The translations under genes and the position numbers were made by a program. The notes under the pieces were generated by a model, which was not told where the DNA came from, made no database searches, and saw only the letters and a list, made by a program, of their open reading frames with translations. Positions 34,020-46,737 of a stretch of DNA of 64,000 nt are shown here, piece by piece; the stretch's first letter is position 1; every line of letters begins with the position of its first letter. Source of the stretch: Nemophila menziesii (taxonomy: Eukaryota; Streptophyta; Magnoliopsida; Boraginales; Hydrophyllaceae). The DNA lies in contig JARWIR010000005.1 in NCBI GenBank assembly GCA_029959085.1, positions 49,416,850-49,480,849 of the forward strand, given 5' to 3'.

Positions 34020-34038
34020 TGGCGTCGCTGCCGGGGAC
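34020..34038 (+). other. Primer-binding site of element C
   Basis: TGGCGTCGCTGCCGGGGAC, the tRNA-Asp-type site with a CGCC-to-CGTC change. Confidence 0.8.
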
Positions 34039-34140
34039 TTGTGTCTCGTTAGCGTGTGAGTTTTATTTTTAGTGTAGCAGTTTTTAGTTATTTTTTTTCA
34101 GATTTATGCTTTTTTTTGTCTCTTTCGGGTCTTTTAGTGT

Positions 34141-37100
34141 ATGCTCGAGTCCAGAGAGTGTTTCAAGCCCTACAAAAAACGCTTGAGAGGAGAACGAGAA
34201 CAAAGAAAAGCCATGTCTCAACAAGCGGAAGAGCTAATTCCACTTGAGGATAATATTAATCTTAATCCGAATGATAATCAACGTCAAGGATTACCTATTC
34301 CTCATGTACCACCACCTAATCCTCGAGTACCACCACCAGGAGATTACAGGAATAACATGCGTCTAAAACAAGATCTCCCAGGCTTGGGAGCACCTTTTCG
34401 AGTTCAACCTTTAGGTTATCGTCCTCCAAAGATCCAAAACATAAAGTTCAGGCTCGATCCGGGCATGCTCAGTCAATTTACAAGCTTTGGAATCTATAAT
34501 GGTGTAACAATTCAAGATCCGGTAAGAGTGATGCAGAAGTTATGCAAATTTGTGATGCTTATATTACTCTTGGCATTACACGCGAGCAACTGTATTGTCA
34601 TATGTTTTTGTTCTTTCTAACCGGAACAGCTGGTGATTGGCTAGATAGACAACCCCATGTACACTTAATACTTGGGCAGAACTTCAAGCCGCATTCTTTA
34701 ACCGTTTTTATTCGAGGAGTATGAGATTGAAAGATCAGATGGAGCTTTCTAAGTTTTGCCAAGAGAATGAAGAAGAAGTAGGAGACGCATGGACAAGGTT
34801 TCAACAGAAGCTAGCTAGATGTCCACTTTAGGGGTTACACCCCATCTCTACAGTTAGCTATGTTCTATCAAGGTATTATCGCAGAAAGTAGATTGAGGGT
34901 AGATAATCTTGGAAGAGGAGGATTTGTGTCCATGTATCCTTGGTGGGGGAAAAGGTGTGATAAAATAATAGATAAATAAGATAATAATAAAAGACACACA
35001 ACCTTGTCTACCACGAGAAACTCACTGCAAGTATTACAGATCGTTTGCAAGTTTTAATGATAAGTCAAGTTCGTTCGCAGGGATTTAATTTGTTAGATCT
35101 ATTTATATTTAACAAGCGTAGATGAATTTAGATGTTTAGATAAATTTTTTAAAAGAGAAATAATATGAATAATTATCTGATGAGAAATAATAAATAAGAA
35201 TGCAGATAAATATGAGTCTATTAATAAGTTATTCTAATCTTATTGTGAATTGAGCATTATATATTAACCAGGATTCTAAATTCTACCTAACCCCCGTCAG
35301 GGTGTACTTAGGAGCAACCTCTCCACTACTAGGATCTTGGGTAAAGAAACCTTGAGTAATGATTGGTGGTTAAAGCAAACCTTTATGGCTATCTAGGTAG
35401 GGTCACTACTAGACGATTGTGTGGTGTTGTCAATAACTAAGAATAGTCCTACAATTGGCCAAATCTAGGGCTGAAACAATAAGTCAAAACACATAATAAC
35501 AATATATGCCAAGCTCAAATCAGTTAAAATAACAATAGTATTATGAAATTTAAAGACAAAATAATAACCCAACAATTAAAAGTAAAACTTACAGAATAAC
35601 CGCTTAGAAATATTGTGAAGCCACAAATCTATAACTAATTACCCTAAATATAGAGAAGGTGAGATGTGGAAGAGGACTTTGTCACTCTCCAACTTCTTGC
35701 TTCTTGTCTTCTTCTATAGGTCAGCTTGATTCTTGGATGAATAGGTTGATACTAAGGATGAATATTAAATTAAAGGACTAAGCTACTATTTAAAATTGAG
35801 AAAATACAAGCAAGGACTAAGCCTATACGTGGCACTGAGCAAGGGCAGGTTTACAATGGTTTAAGGGTGTATTTATAGGTGTCTTGGAAGCCCTAATTCG
35901 TTTTCTTGGAGTGGAAGAGAAGTAATGGACTCCTAGCTCAACTCAAATTCGTAACCCTAAAATATATAAAAGGTAAGATTATGTTGCTGATTTGTTTTGG
36001 CCGTAACTCTTTCAATACTTATCCATTTGACTCGTTCCAATAGTCGAAACTGATCGTCTCGGAAAGCTATTTAACTTTGCTTCAGACCATTCTTCCAAAT
36101 TACTAGCCAATCTTGAGTTATGATCACTTTTAAGGTTGTAGGTGCTATAATTCAGATTTATTTGGCAACTTTATATTTCCATATCTTAGCTGTTCCTTTC
36201 TTTTCTCCAATTTCCATGTATATCTTCTTTCCTTTATCTCTTATAATTGACTTGGCATCTAATTAATCTTCATATATATCTTTAAAGCTTCACACTAAAT
36301 AAATAATTAAACCCAGTATGCTCTAAAAATAATAAATTATTAAATCAAGACTAGAAATAGGAAAGTGCAATATATCATGTGAAAATCGACTACTAGACTT
36401 CCTAAAACGCTAAAAATAATGTCTCCAACTAATATTAAATCATCACAAATAGGGAGACATCAATCCTATAGAAGCTACTGAAGGTATGGAACGTATTATA
36501 GAAAATTAAAGGATTTGGCCACTTTCGCGAGCTCCTATTACAAATACCAAAGATACGCTTCGATTAAATACAAAGACTGCTAATTCAGCTAAATTGACAG
36601 CATTAGAGAATCAAGTCAAAGAGATAAAGCTTGAGATGCAACAAAGACATCAAAATAGCTGCAACAAATGTAGTGCAAGAAGCACAAGGTTGTCCATAGT
36701 GTGAGGTACCGAATCATATTTGGGAAGAGTGTGAGGGAAATCTATCATCTGTTTATTTCATATCCAACTGAGGAAATTACAAATTTCGTAACAGAAATCA
36801 TCCAGGCATACGATATTCAAATCCACATGGGACCGTAAATCAAGGTAACTATCAACCTCGTCCCCAGAACAACACTTACCAACCAAGAGGTCAAGGTCCT
36901 TATCAAGGAAATCAGATTTTTAATAGACTTGCTCCTCCACAACAACCTACCAATGATGCTTATACTGATACTTTAGCTCAGAAGGCTTTACCACAACATC
37001 CTCAAGAAGGTTTAGTGGGACAGATGAACTTAAATAATTTTATGGATCTAATGACGAGTAATTTTCACTCACAAAATGAGAAATTGAGAGAATAAGAGGC

Positions 37101-37650
37101 TTTAATTCAAATATTGTGAACACAAGTAGAGCAAATGAATACAGTTTTAACGAATATTATGGAAACAAGAGAATTGAAAGCCATTAAAGTTGGTGATGCC
37201 AATGTTGAGTTCGAAGCTTGTAAGGCAATTTGCCTGGAAATAGAAGAGAAAGAGGAAGTACCACATGCAGCAGAAATTTCCATGGAAGTTCCAGAAATTG
37301 AAGAAGAACCAACCAAGTCTAGCCTTGAGGACTCTGACTTTTCTGAAGATTCGAATTAATCTGAACGATTCGAGTTTATAGATCTTCTGAGGGACATGCA
37401 AGAAGAGATTAGGTCGGTTATCGAGCTTCAAGCTACCAGAGCTAAAGAGAAAGAGGAAGAAGAGTCCAAAGAAAAGAAAGAAGAAGTTGCACCTGCTATG
37501 CAAGAAGAGAAAGAAGACAAGAAGGTGGGTTCGCCACCTATTGTTCAAGCAATGTCACCATCCATTCCTAAAACAAATCCAAAGGTAGACATTGAACTCA
37601 AGACATTTGTAGAGGCGTATAGTCCAGAAAGCCCAAATGCTTGAGATTGC
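34141..37650 (+). pseudogene. Athila gag of element C, interrupted by solo LTR D
   Basis: The first part (34141-34940) has a Pro-rich N-terminus (MSQQAEELIPLEDN from 34213), the block FRVQPLGYRPPKIQNIKF, and after a frameshift near 34540 ICDAYITLGITREQLY. It is cut at 34940 by solo LTR D and resumes at 36463 with a degraded zinc knuckle (about 36690; one residue is now a stop), Gln/Pro-rich repeats and Glu-rich segments (37135-37359, 37396-37644). The C-terminal part resembles 54379-54981 rather than the gags of Ath1 and G. Multiple stops and shifts. Confidence 0.8.
34941..36462 (-). mobile_element. Solo LTR D inside the gag of element C
   Basis: 1,522 bp. On the minus strand it begins TGATGTCTCCCT (36462) and ends CCCCCACCA (34941). 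It is flanked by identical ATCCT at 34936-34940 and 36463-36467. No internal sequence is left. Its insertion post-dates element C. Confidence 0.92.
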
Positions 37651-37731
37651 GAAGAAAGAGCTTACACCGTAACACGCTTTCATGCAAGTAATTCCAAAAA
37701 AAGGCGAGTATAGAAGCCACAAAATGAGACT

Positions 37732-38473
37732 ATGGATCATATTGAGAGAGTCTCGAGAAGAGTAGAGAAAGAGTTACCACTCAAGCTCAAGGATCCAGGA
37801 AGCTTTAATCTTCCTATTCAAATTAGTGGTATGCTCAAGGTGAAAGCCATGTGTGATGTGGGTTCGAGTGTGAATCTTATGCCGAAGTCCGTGTTCGAGA
37901 GGCTTGGACTGAAGAAGACAGAAAAAGCTCCTGTGAAGTTACAATTTGCGAATAGCTCAGTGACAAAGACATGGGGAACCGTGGAGGACGTTCATGTCCG
38001 AACAGGTAATATCACCATCCCAACTGACTTTGTTATTCTTGATTATGATGCTGATAAGCAGCTTCCAATCATACTTGGAAGGCCGTTCTTGGACACAAGT
38101 CAAAGCATCATCAACTTCCAGGAAGGAACAGTTACCTCCATGCTAAAAACATATCCGAGACATTCTATGTCTTGGGTAAGAAATCAAGGAAGTTGGATCC
38201 CACAGTTCCTGTCATCCACGCTCTTTCACATTATAGAGTCCCTAAAGAAATCCGCACAAAACCTATGGTACTAGACCAATGAGTGAGTTTGGGGTCGGCC
38301 ATGAAGTTGTATGGAAAGCCCGCAAACCCAAGAGTAGGCCACGAAGTTACAAAGATTCGTGGATGGGACCATTCATAGTCACATAAGTTGTTTCAGCTAA
38401 AGTGATAAAAATCAGGCCCAAGAGGGGCAGGAAACAGAGATTAGTAGACGTTCATAGCCTTGCTCGTTGCTAA
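37732..38473 (+). pseudogene. Retropepsin joined to integrase-C-terminus-like tail, element C
   Basis: ORF 37732-38274 carries the protease: KLKDPGSFNLPIQISG, the active-site-like MCDVGSSVNLMPKSVF (Athila elements usually have DLGxSxNLMP), and IILGRPFL. After a frameshift near 38150 the reading continues through KLDPTVPVIHALSH, EFGVGHEVVWKA and DSWMGPFIVT, and ends DVHSLARC at TAA 38471-38473. There is no room for RT, RNase H or integrase core. The same arrangement occurs in elements E and F. Confidence 0.8.
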
Positions 38474-38507
38474 GGAGGCTATATACAAAAATATTGGTAG
38501 AGGTAAT

Positions 38508-38557
38508 GCGTCTAACTTTGAAAGACGTTTAACAAAAGCGTTGTACATGAGACAACC
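38508..38557 (+). other. Conserved stem-loops after pol, element C
   Basis: CGTCTAACTTTGAAAGACG (38509-38527, 5-bp stem) and GTTGTACATGAGACAAC (38540-38556, 5-bp stem) follow the stop codon by about 35 bases. The homologous first stem in element E has changed on both arms and still pairs. Confidence 0.6.
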
Positions 38558-38719
38558 CGAATTTTGTTTTATGTTTCTATGTCTTTAATATATGTTTGAT
38601 TAATTTTTTAGTAGATATTGCCGTATTGAGAAAGGTATTAGTGTATTTTGATGTGTAGGTACTTAAGAAATTGAGTTAGGAAGAAAAATCATGAAAATTT
38701 GGCGAAAACCAGAACTTCT

Positions 38720-39045
38720 GTGCAGTACACCGCACTAGAGCGCAGACACACTGCAGGCGAGTCAGACCGTGACACGGTTCAGCAAAATGGTCTAGCGCAA
38801 AATTAAATGTATCGTCAATCGCGCCAGACCGTGGTAACGATTTCGAACAGAGAATTCATCTAGTGCACGACACCATCACTCCGGTGCACCGCACCATGCC
38901 TAGACCGTCACAATGGTATGAAAATCAGGTTTTTTTCCAAGAGTGCACTGGTCCATACCGTATCGTCAACACCGTGGCATGGGTCCAACATATTTTTCGC
39001 GCGGTACACTATACCTCCACTCCGGTATACTGCACGGCGCCGCCA
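38720..39045 (+). repeat. GC-rich palindromic leader, element C
   Basis: Contains TGCAGTACACCGCAC, CTCCGGTGCACCGCACC, CCGTGGTAACG and CTCCGGTATACTGCACGG variants. It occupies the same place as the leaders of Ath1, G, E and F, although primary sequence is only loosely conserved. Confidence 0.7.
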
Positions 39046-39472
39046 GCAAAGTGTTATAAGAAGTGTTTTGAAGAAGAGGTTAGTTATACACAAATATTTA
39101 ATCCTTAAGCCTCTCTTTCTTCCCCAAAACTTCCCTACCTCCATTAATGCTTCAACAAACCTTCACCGTACATCAAAACACTACCCACTCACCATAAATT
39201 CACATCCAAATCCTTCCCTATATCATTATAAAGAAGATTTAACCAACCAAATCATATCAGAACACCTAGAATCCATGAATCAAACCCCAAAATTTCAAAA
39301 TCTTATCCAACAATTTCTTAAATCCATACGAATAAAGAAAGAGTTCATCCTACCCACATAGATAAACATCATCCTTGCACCTTTCCTAACCCAAACAACA
39401 CGTGTTCGACCGAAAATCAAAGGGTTACAAATTTCAAGAGTGTTCAAAGTTTTGAGTTGGAGGTCAACTGAG

Positions 39473-40709
39473 ATGACGAAAAGAACAGAAACATTATCTA
39501 CTGTTAAGGAGATGAAGAAGAATCAAAATAAGGTATTGGGATCTATTGAGAAGAAGTCAATTGAGAAAAGTTCAAGTTCTAGTATGAAGAAAAAGGGTAA
39601 AACAGGTCAAGAAAGTAAAGTTAAGCTGGCTGTGGTAAATTCAAAAAAAAAAGATTACAATTTTCAAGGAGAAGACACCACAAACTCTACAAATCGATAT
39701 TCCTATACCCGAGATGAATGAAGCTTCAAAGTCCTTGTTAGCATCCGCAGAAACATTTACTGGAATTGCCCTTTTCTTATGAGAGAGTATTCGAAAAAGA
39801 AGTCGGAGAAGGTGATTATAAAAGATTCTTAGATATGGGAGATAGATTGGGTTGGTCTACATTCATGATGAGAAGTTCAAATTTATGTATGGATTTAGTT
39901 ACAAAGTTCTATTTAGGCCCCTCTAGCCGAGATAGTGAAGGTCATGTTCAATTAGAGAAATGTAAGTTCCTTTTACATTTGAAGAGATTAGAAACCACTC
40001 CAAGTTTAAGAAATTGGTTGGACCATGTAAGTTTAGTGAAGCAGTGGAAATATCAATACTTTCCATTGGAATCAACTTTTTGAGCATGTATTGTATGAAG
40101 AGAAAGTGCAATAACATAAGGGAGAATTTAAGGCATATTGGCCTTACAAATATCTGCAAGTAGATACTAGAGTTTGGCACAATTTTCTTACACCAAACGC
40201 CTTTGGAAACACGTGAACTTCGGATGTAACTAAAAGGAACGCCATATTTTTAAATTGTATTTTAAGAGGGGAAGAAGTGGAGGTGGCACAGCTGATCTTT
40301 GAGGAGGTGATGCGATTTTCGGTCTCTCCCCTTACGTTATTTAATGTGAAATATCCTACTATGATCACGTGCCTTGTACGGAAAGAGAATGTGATTCCGG
40401 TTGAAGAATAGAAACTAATGTATAAGATGAGCAACAATATTTACAATACTTGGATCAAGACAATTTTGAGAGGAGAAGGAGTTACGAAACCTCCATAAGA
40501 TAAATCAAAAGAAGAGGATTGTATTTGGCGAGAAAAGGTAGAGGAGCGATTGAATAAAGTTGAAGCAGCTCAAACTTTCTTGGTCAAAGATGTGGCACAA
40601 ATCAAAGCTAATAAGGTGAACATTATGACACTCCTTGAGCAATTAAAGCGCCATTTAACAAAAGATCCAGTAAATTCTCTCTTGGATGTCAATAAAGCGA
40701 GGCAATGGC
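39473..40709 (+). pseudogene. Long post-pol ORF of element C, frameshifted
   Basis: Starts MTKRTETLSTVKEMKK and follows the intact homologue at 61487-62692 through FSYERVFEKEVGEGDYKRF, MRSSNLCMDLVTKFYLG and, near the end, LVKDVAQIKANKV and DVNKARQ. At least three frameshifts or stops break it (around 39720, 40080 and 40410). It belongs to the 'putative plant transposon protein' group by eye. Confidence 0.75.
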
Positions 40710-42175
40710 CTCAAGAGTATGTTCTATTTCTTCCTTACCATTTTTTATATGCTTTATTTGCTTGTTTTTTATTTATTTTTAGAGTAATTTTTGAGTCGTG
40801 GGGGCACGCCTCATTTTTGAGTTGGGGGATGTGGGGATTCGTTGTCTCTCATCACCATTTTTCTATGATTTTACTATTTTTGGTAGACATCAAAATTTTT
40901 GATACATGGGATTTAGATGTAGAGTGTGTTTAATAGCGTGAAAGCATAAGCTTAGTAAGTTAATGATAGAAAGTAATATGTTTATGAGCTGTTTTGTTTT
41001 GTATGCTTTGAGTATTTACAGGAAACACACATTGATAGTAAAGGAAAGATTAGAAAGCAATGCGGTAGAACTTTGTTTGATCTTAGGGCGCCTTGAGGGG
41101 TGTGTAGGCCGTGAGATCCGAGCTAGTTGATAAACCCATTTGATGAACGTGCTAAAGGTAACAAGATGACAAAATTGCATAGTTTAGAAAGCGATTAAGG
41201 CGGTTCTTTGATAAGCCCCTTGTTTCCTTTTAACTTTCTAATCATTTATTATATTTTATATCCTTCTCAGCCCCTTCTAGCGTTTCTAAAGAATTTTTAT
41301 TTATCCATGTTATGAGACATATCCCTTTAGATTTTAGAACTTTTTCATATGACCCGCACTCGAATAGCGATGCATAGACAATTGTTTTAGAGCTTGAGTT
41401 TGGGGTGGTGGGTCCACCATTATGGGAAATATTATTGGGTAGGGATTTTTGAGCTTATTATTGTGCTATGTTCTATATTTTGATGATGATTCATAGGTTT
41501 ATTATATTGTAACCCTTTGTCGGGGTAAAAGTAAATGAAAAAACTTGTGAAAAGAAAAGAAAACAAATTGTGAAAAAATAGCATGACATCTCACATTAAA
41601 AAGAGAGTCATAGCTATATTACAGAAGAAAGAAAAATTGATATGAAAAGATTGAAAATATATGTACCGGCAAAGTGGAATTTTTATGTGATCATCTTTAT
41701 GCTTTAGTATTGGGTTATTGGGGATGCTAATTAGTGCATCAATTCATTGGGTTGAGTGAGAACTTTTTATGAGAGTAACTCAAGCTCTAGGGAGATTCGT
41801 TGATGGCTAGTGAGGAGAGAGCCAAAAGATCACCCTAAATTATCCAAATATACTATCATAACGTCCCTAAACCAACATTACAACCCTAAAGACCTTATGA
41901 TTCTTTGCTATGTGATATAGAAATGATTGAGCCATTAGAGAGTAGTTAGGTGGATCTTTGGATACTAGTAAAGTTCGATGAACAATCTATAGCCTCCTTG
42001 GTAAGGTAAGTGAAGAACCTCTCCTTCGTGCATTGCAAAGCTAATCTGATCTTGAATTTGAGTCGTGTTGATCGTGAGTATGAAAAGTGTACAAGTAATT
42101 TAGTTTGTAAATATTATTACATGAAATTGTCTTAGTAGTTTCTTTTAGTTTATTTTATATATTAAGCTATTACAA
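40710..42175 (+). promoter_or_regulatory. Structured 3' region of element C
   Basis: Holds hairpin GAGTCGTGGGGGCACGCCTC (40793-40812), the polypurine-like TTTTTGAGTTGGGGGATGTG (about 40814-40833), the CTTTGTCGG/CCGGCAAAG pair (41515-41523 and 41666-41674) and the block GAGCTTGAGTTTGGGGTGG. At about 42175 it jumps into mid-LTR sequence, so the true polypurine tract and U3 are deleted. Confidence 0.7.
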
Positions 42176-42692
42176 CTAGATAATCATTAGGTCTGAGAAA
42201 GTCATTAGGGTTTGAGATTTAGCCACTGATCATTGCGCAGGGTCCCCTTACCCAAGTCCCCTGGTAATTGTTCAGTCTCCACCTAAGTCCACCCGGATGG
42301 GGTTAGGAGGAATATAGAATCCTGGCTACTTATCTAAGATCTTTAATCACCCTTCTTAACTATTAGAAGAAATAGAAGGATTAGTGCATACTAGCAAAAC
42401 ATGAGCTAAACTCTCTCATCTTATTCATATATATTTAATTTATTGTCTTTTAGTTTAATTAATCATTATCTCCTCTATCATTATTATTTACCTTTCTTTT
42501 CTTTAAATTCATTGAACTATTTATTACTAGGTTTTTTAGTTAATCCATCCGTATAACACACTAAGAACGGATCTTTAATTATCATTAAGACCTGCATACG
42601 ACCTTTGATACTTGCAGTGAGTACCGTGTTTAGGTTAGGGTGTTAGTTGCATCTTATTTTGTCGTTATTTTATCACACCCTTTCCCACACCA
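42176..42692 (+). repeat. 3' LTR remnant of element C
   Basis: LTR sequence matching 33500-34013, ending CCCACACCA at 42692. The U3 half is missing. Confidence 0.75.
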
Positions 42693-42818
42693 GTGTGCAT
42701 TCCCACGAACAAATCCAATTGGGAACCTAACATATCAAAGTAAACTCCCAAGACTGCAACCTCCTTACGCCACTTGGGCTAATGCTATTTTTCAAGGAAC
42801 ATTCCCAGCACTACCAGC
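42693..42818 (+). pseudogene. Left fragment of element E gag
   Basis: Pro/Gln-rich reading (NPIGNLTYQSKLPRLQPPYA, then IFQGTFPALPA) typical of the gag C-terminal linker. It is cut by element G at 42818; gag sequence of the same kind resumes after G at 54281. Continuity across G is inferred from content. The flanking 5-mers (CCAGC, TCACC) share only three of five bases. Confidence 0.5.
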
Positions 42819-44400
42819 TGATGTCTCCATATTTTTGGTATATTAATCTATACTTGAGACATCATTTTAGGGATATTTAGTACTTAATTTGGGGATTTTC
42901 CCTATTTATCCATACTTTGCACTTTCTTGTCTAGTGTTAGGTGTTTTGACATTTTGTGATCTTTTGAGCATAATTTGTGTGTTATTTGTGTAGCACTTAG
43001 GTATATGGAAGCTATTACACCTATGGAAACTGATTTGAAAAGGAAAAGTAAAGGAAATCCCTTAGTCATAATCAAAAAGGAAAAGTATGGATGTATTTGG
43101 AAAGTAAAGAATCTGACATGCTGAAAAAACATTCACTAATTGGAAAGTTGCAAAAAGTCGGTCACGAATTTGGAAGAGCCCTTCAACCAGCTTATAGATC
43201 TTTTAATCGTGGTCGATTTGACTAGTCATACACTTAAATGCGCTAACGACGGAGATATGACCAAATCAATCTACAAAAGATTATCTTGTCCTACAAATTA
43301 GGAAAACGAATTTTAGTAAGATTTGGACTCCTTAACTTGGGAATTACTCCGTATTTCAACCAAAGGCCTATATATGTCTATTCCTACCTTAGAGAAATCA
43401 TCCTTGCTGTTCCTAATCAACCTTTAATCAACATAGAAGCAAGTGACAAGAAGACAAGAAGGAGTTATAAATTGTTCATGCCATTCCAACCCTTCACCTT
43501 TGTAATTTATTTTCTTTCTTTCTCTAGTGTGAACTAATTCTATTTAGTTTGAGATTAGCATATGGGTATGAATCCTAGACTTGTTTTATATCTATTTTAC
43601 TTTCGGATGTCCTTATACATTCAATTGAAATTAGTAGTGTTATCTCTATTTTTATGTGCTTTGATATATTGTTTGTAGTTCTTGCGGTTGCAAAAGTATA
43701 GGATTACTATAGTAGTTAGATGGTAAACCGGAAGGGTCGTCTAATTATTGAAACACCACATAAACATCTAGTGTGCGGTAGTGATCCTGACGGGCTTGCC
43801 TAACTAGATAGTCATTAGGGTTTGAGATTAACACCCGATCATTGCGTAGGGTCCCCTTACCCGATTACCCTGGTAATTTTTAGGTTGCCTCCTAAGTTCA
43901 CCAGTAAGGGGGTTAGGAGGATTATATAATCCTCGCTATTGCATATCACACAATTGTCTCTTAGATAAAAATTCATAGAATAAGGCTAGTAGGGATTACT
44001 TGCTATGTCTCGAGCTAAACTTTCATACTACTTCTTTATTTCTATTTATTTTCTTGTCTTTACTTTTAGTAGTTAGCTGCTAGAGTCTTCAAAACCAAAT
44101 AAATATTTTAGAGTCTTTTTTCGTATGGGTAAGACTTCCATCCAATATTGAATATAAATGGTGTAGGATTATCTAATATTGGATGTAAGAATTTTCCTTT
44201 TCGTATTATTTTATTTACTTCTTTCATTGCACTTTAAAAATTCATTATCTACAGCTAACTTTCGTAGTTCTTGCGAACGAAGTCTATTTATCAACTACAC
44301 ATGCATACGATCTGTGATACTTGTAGTGAGTAACTTAGTGGGCTAGAGTTTTTAGTTCTTATAATATTTATATCGTTATTAAATCACACCCAAACCACCA
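42819..44400 (+). repeat. 5' LTR of element G
   Basis: 1,582 bp, TGATGTCTCCAT to CCAAACCACCA. It contains a 71-bp MITE plus its 9-bp TSD that the 3' LTR lacks. Confidence 0.9.
44127..44197. mobile_element. 71-bp MITE in the 5' LTR of G, 9-bp TSD
   Basis: Flanked by identical TTTTCGTAT at 44118-44126 and 44198-44206. The ends GGGTAAGACTTCCATCCAATA and its counterpart share CATCCAATATT as a perfect 11-bp inverted repeat. A 9-bp TSD points to the Mutator superfamily. The 3' LTR has only the empty-site version (TTTTTGCGTATGATTTT). Confidence 0.75.
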
Positions 44401-44409
44401 ACAAGCTTT

Positions 44410-44428
44410 TGACGCCGCTGTCACGGAG
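44410..44428 (+). other. Degenerate primer-binding site of G
   Basis: TGACGCCGCTGTCACGGAG compared with TGGCGCCGCTGCCGGGGAC in Ath1, with about four mismatches. Position just inside the LTR supports the call. Confidence 0.65.
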
Positions 44429-44522
44429 TACATTGTTAGTCCTGGTGTTTTTATTTAGTGGTTTGATTTTAGTTAGTTCTGTTTTACGCTTTTGTTTCAG
44501 TTTTCTATTTCAAGTTATTTAG

Positions 44523-46166
44523 ATGGAAAGTCCGAGAAATCTAGAGCTTCCCATCTCATTCTGAGTGCAACCTAGAGGAATCCGCACTCTAGAAATCCAA
44601 GCTGCTAAATTCAGGCACAATCCAGGAATGTTAGAACAATTTTCAAGCTATGGCCGATTTAGTAGTGCTGCACAAAAGAATTCATTTCGTTGTCTTCAAT
44701 TATTCATGCAGATCTGTGATGCCTACATCATCAAGGGTGTCACAAAGGAACAGATGTACTACATTATGTTCCAATTCTTTTTAACCGGAAGTGCAAGCGA
44801 TTTGTATGACTACCAATACCCCGATTGAATCCCAGATTGGGATAAACTCCAAGCAAATTTCCTAGATTCTATCCGATAAGTAGGTGCTTAAAAGTCATGT
44901 TGGAGTTTGAGCATTTCGCACAAGAAGAAGGGGAATGTATTGGTGAAGAATGGTTACATTTTAATGAAAAGAAAGCGAGGTGTCCATTCGAATATCAATT
45001 AACCATGTTCTATGGAGGACTCAACAACGAGTCCAAAGCAAAGGTAGATAAATTAGGAGGGGGAAGTTTTGTGTTATTAAATCCAGAAGATGCATGTATC
45101 ACCATGGAAAAAGTTATTGAAACCGAAAGAAGTTGGTCGTTAGAAACAGAGGAAGAAAATTCCTTTAATGCAACAAGGATCGAACATTTAAGCCAACAAC
45201 TCAAAGAATTACAATCACGTTTAGATAACGGTTTCATAGCCCAGGTAAGCCAGATAAACACAATGCCTCCATGCTCTGGTTGTGGAGAGAATACTCACTC
45301 GTGGGATAATTGCGTTAACAATCTAGCTTTGATTCCCTTCATATCTCATCAAAGAGTCCATTACTCGAATGGACCTTATCATACTCCAGGACATCGCACT
45401 TATCACTCCCCACAGAATCAGAATTGGCTCGAAAGTCGAGGAAAGTACTATCAAACTCGACCTAAGATTTACTATCATCAAACTCAACCATAACCAATCA
45501 TTCAAATAAGAACAAATTATGGAGTTCAAGCTCCACCCTACAATCCATATTCAACGCAACAAGCTACATATGATCATCCTTCACATCAACCTTCAGCTAA
45601 CAGTTTTAAGCAAAGCTTGGCTAAAATCGTGGATAGTATGACTGAAGCTTGAAGGTGAGTCAACAGAGATTTAGAGAACAAGAGAAGGTTATAAAGCAAC
45701 TAGTGTATCAGTTATCACGGTTGCAAATAAATTACAAACCAAGCCAATAGGGTAACTTTCAAGCGATAATATAAATCCTCAAGATGATGCTTGTCATGCG
45801 ATTGTATTGAGAAGTGGAAAACAATTACCTCCACCTAGAGTGATAGAAACAGAACAACCAAAAGAACCAACCCCTATTCCTGAAGAGGTGGTTGAGGAAA
45901 CAATTGAAGATAAAATCGAAGAGGTAATTGAACCGAAGAGTGTCCCTACAGAGAAGACACCAGAAAAGAAGAAAAGCTTAGTGGTAAACAACACATGGCC
46001 TCCACCACCATTCCCATCACGTGTCAAAAACAAGAACAATGAAAAAGAACTCAAGAAGTTCCTTGACTTGGTGAGCAAGCTAGATATCAACATACCATTT
46101 GTAGCAGCCTTCAAAAGAATGCCAAAATATCTCAAATTCATGAAGGACATTCTTTCAAACAAATAG
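44523..46166 (+). pseudogene. Athila gag of element G
   Basis: Starts MESPRNLELPISF, then a stop, then RGIRTLEIQAAKF, ICDAYIIKGVTKEQMYYIMF and FFLTGSASDLYD. After shifts: a coiled-coil-like part, zinc knuckle CSGCGENTHSWDNC (C-X2-C-X4-H-X4-C, about 45274-45315) and FVAAFKRMPKYLKFMKDIL before protease. Same family as the Ath1 gag. Confidence 0.85.
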
Positions 46167-46737
46167 AGTTTAGAAACTTGGGAAATGATTGGGTTACCTA
46201 AGGAGTGTAGTTCTATATTTCAGAGAAAGTTTCCACCATAAGTTGCAAGATCCCAGAAGTTTCACAATTCCCATTGCCATAGGCGAAGGATGGACTGGGA
46301 AATATTTATGCGATTTAGGCACAAGTATCAATCTCATGCCAAAGTCCATGTTCGAGAAGCTCAACATATGAGAGGTGGTACCAACTTCGGTGGTATTGCA
46401 AATGGCGGATCGACCCCTCTCCCAATTAGTAGGTAAAATCGAAGATGTTTTAGTTAAAACTGGTATCTTTATATTTCCTTGTGATTATATTATTCTTGAC
46501 TACGAAGTGGATAAGAAAGTCCCCATCATCTTGTGTAGACCATCCTTAGCCACAGAGCATACACTAAATGATGTTGAGAATGGATTAATCATGAGGGTTC
46601 AAGACGAACATGTTAGATTCAACGTGTTTAAGGCTATGAAGTATCCAGATACAAAAGACGAATGTTTTAAAATAGATGTCATTAGAAAAATTACGCAAGA
46701 GGTTTTTAATGAGACAAGCTTCGATGACCCCTAAACA
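46167..46737 (+). pseudogene. Athila retropepsin of element G
   Basis: KLQDPRSFTIPIAIG, active-site block LCDLGTSINLMPKSMFEKL, then after a TGA KIEDVLVKTGIFIFPCDYII and VPIILCRPSLAT (usually ILGRPFLAT). It would cut the Gag-Pol polyprotein. Stops near 46166 and 46371 inactivate it. Confidence 0.82.
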
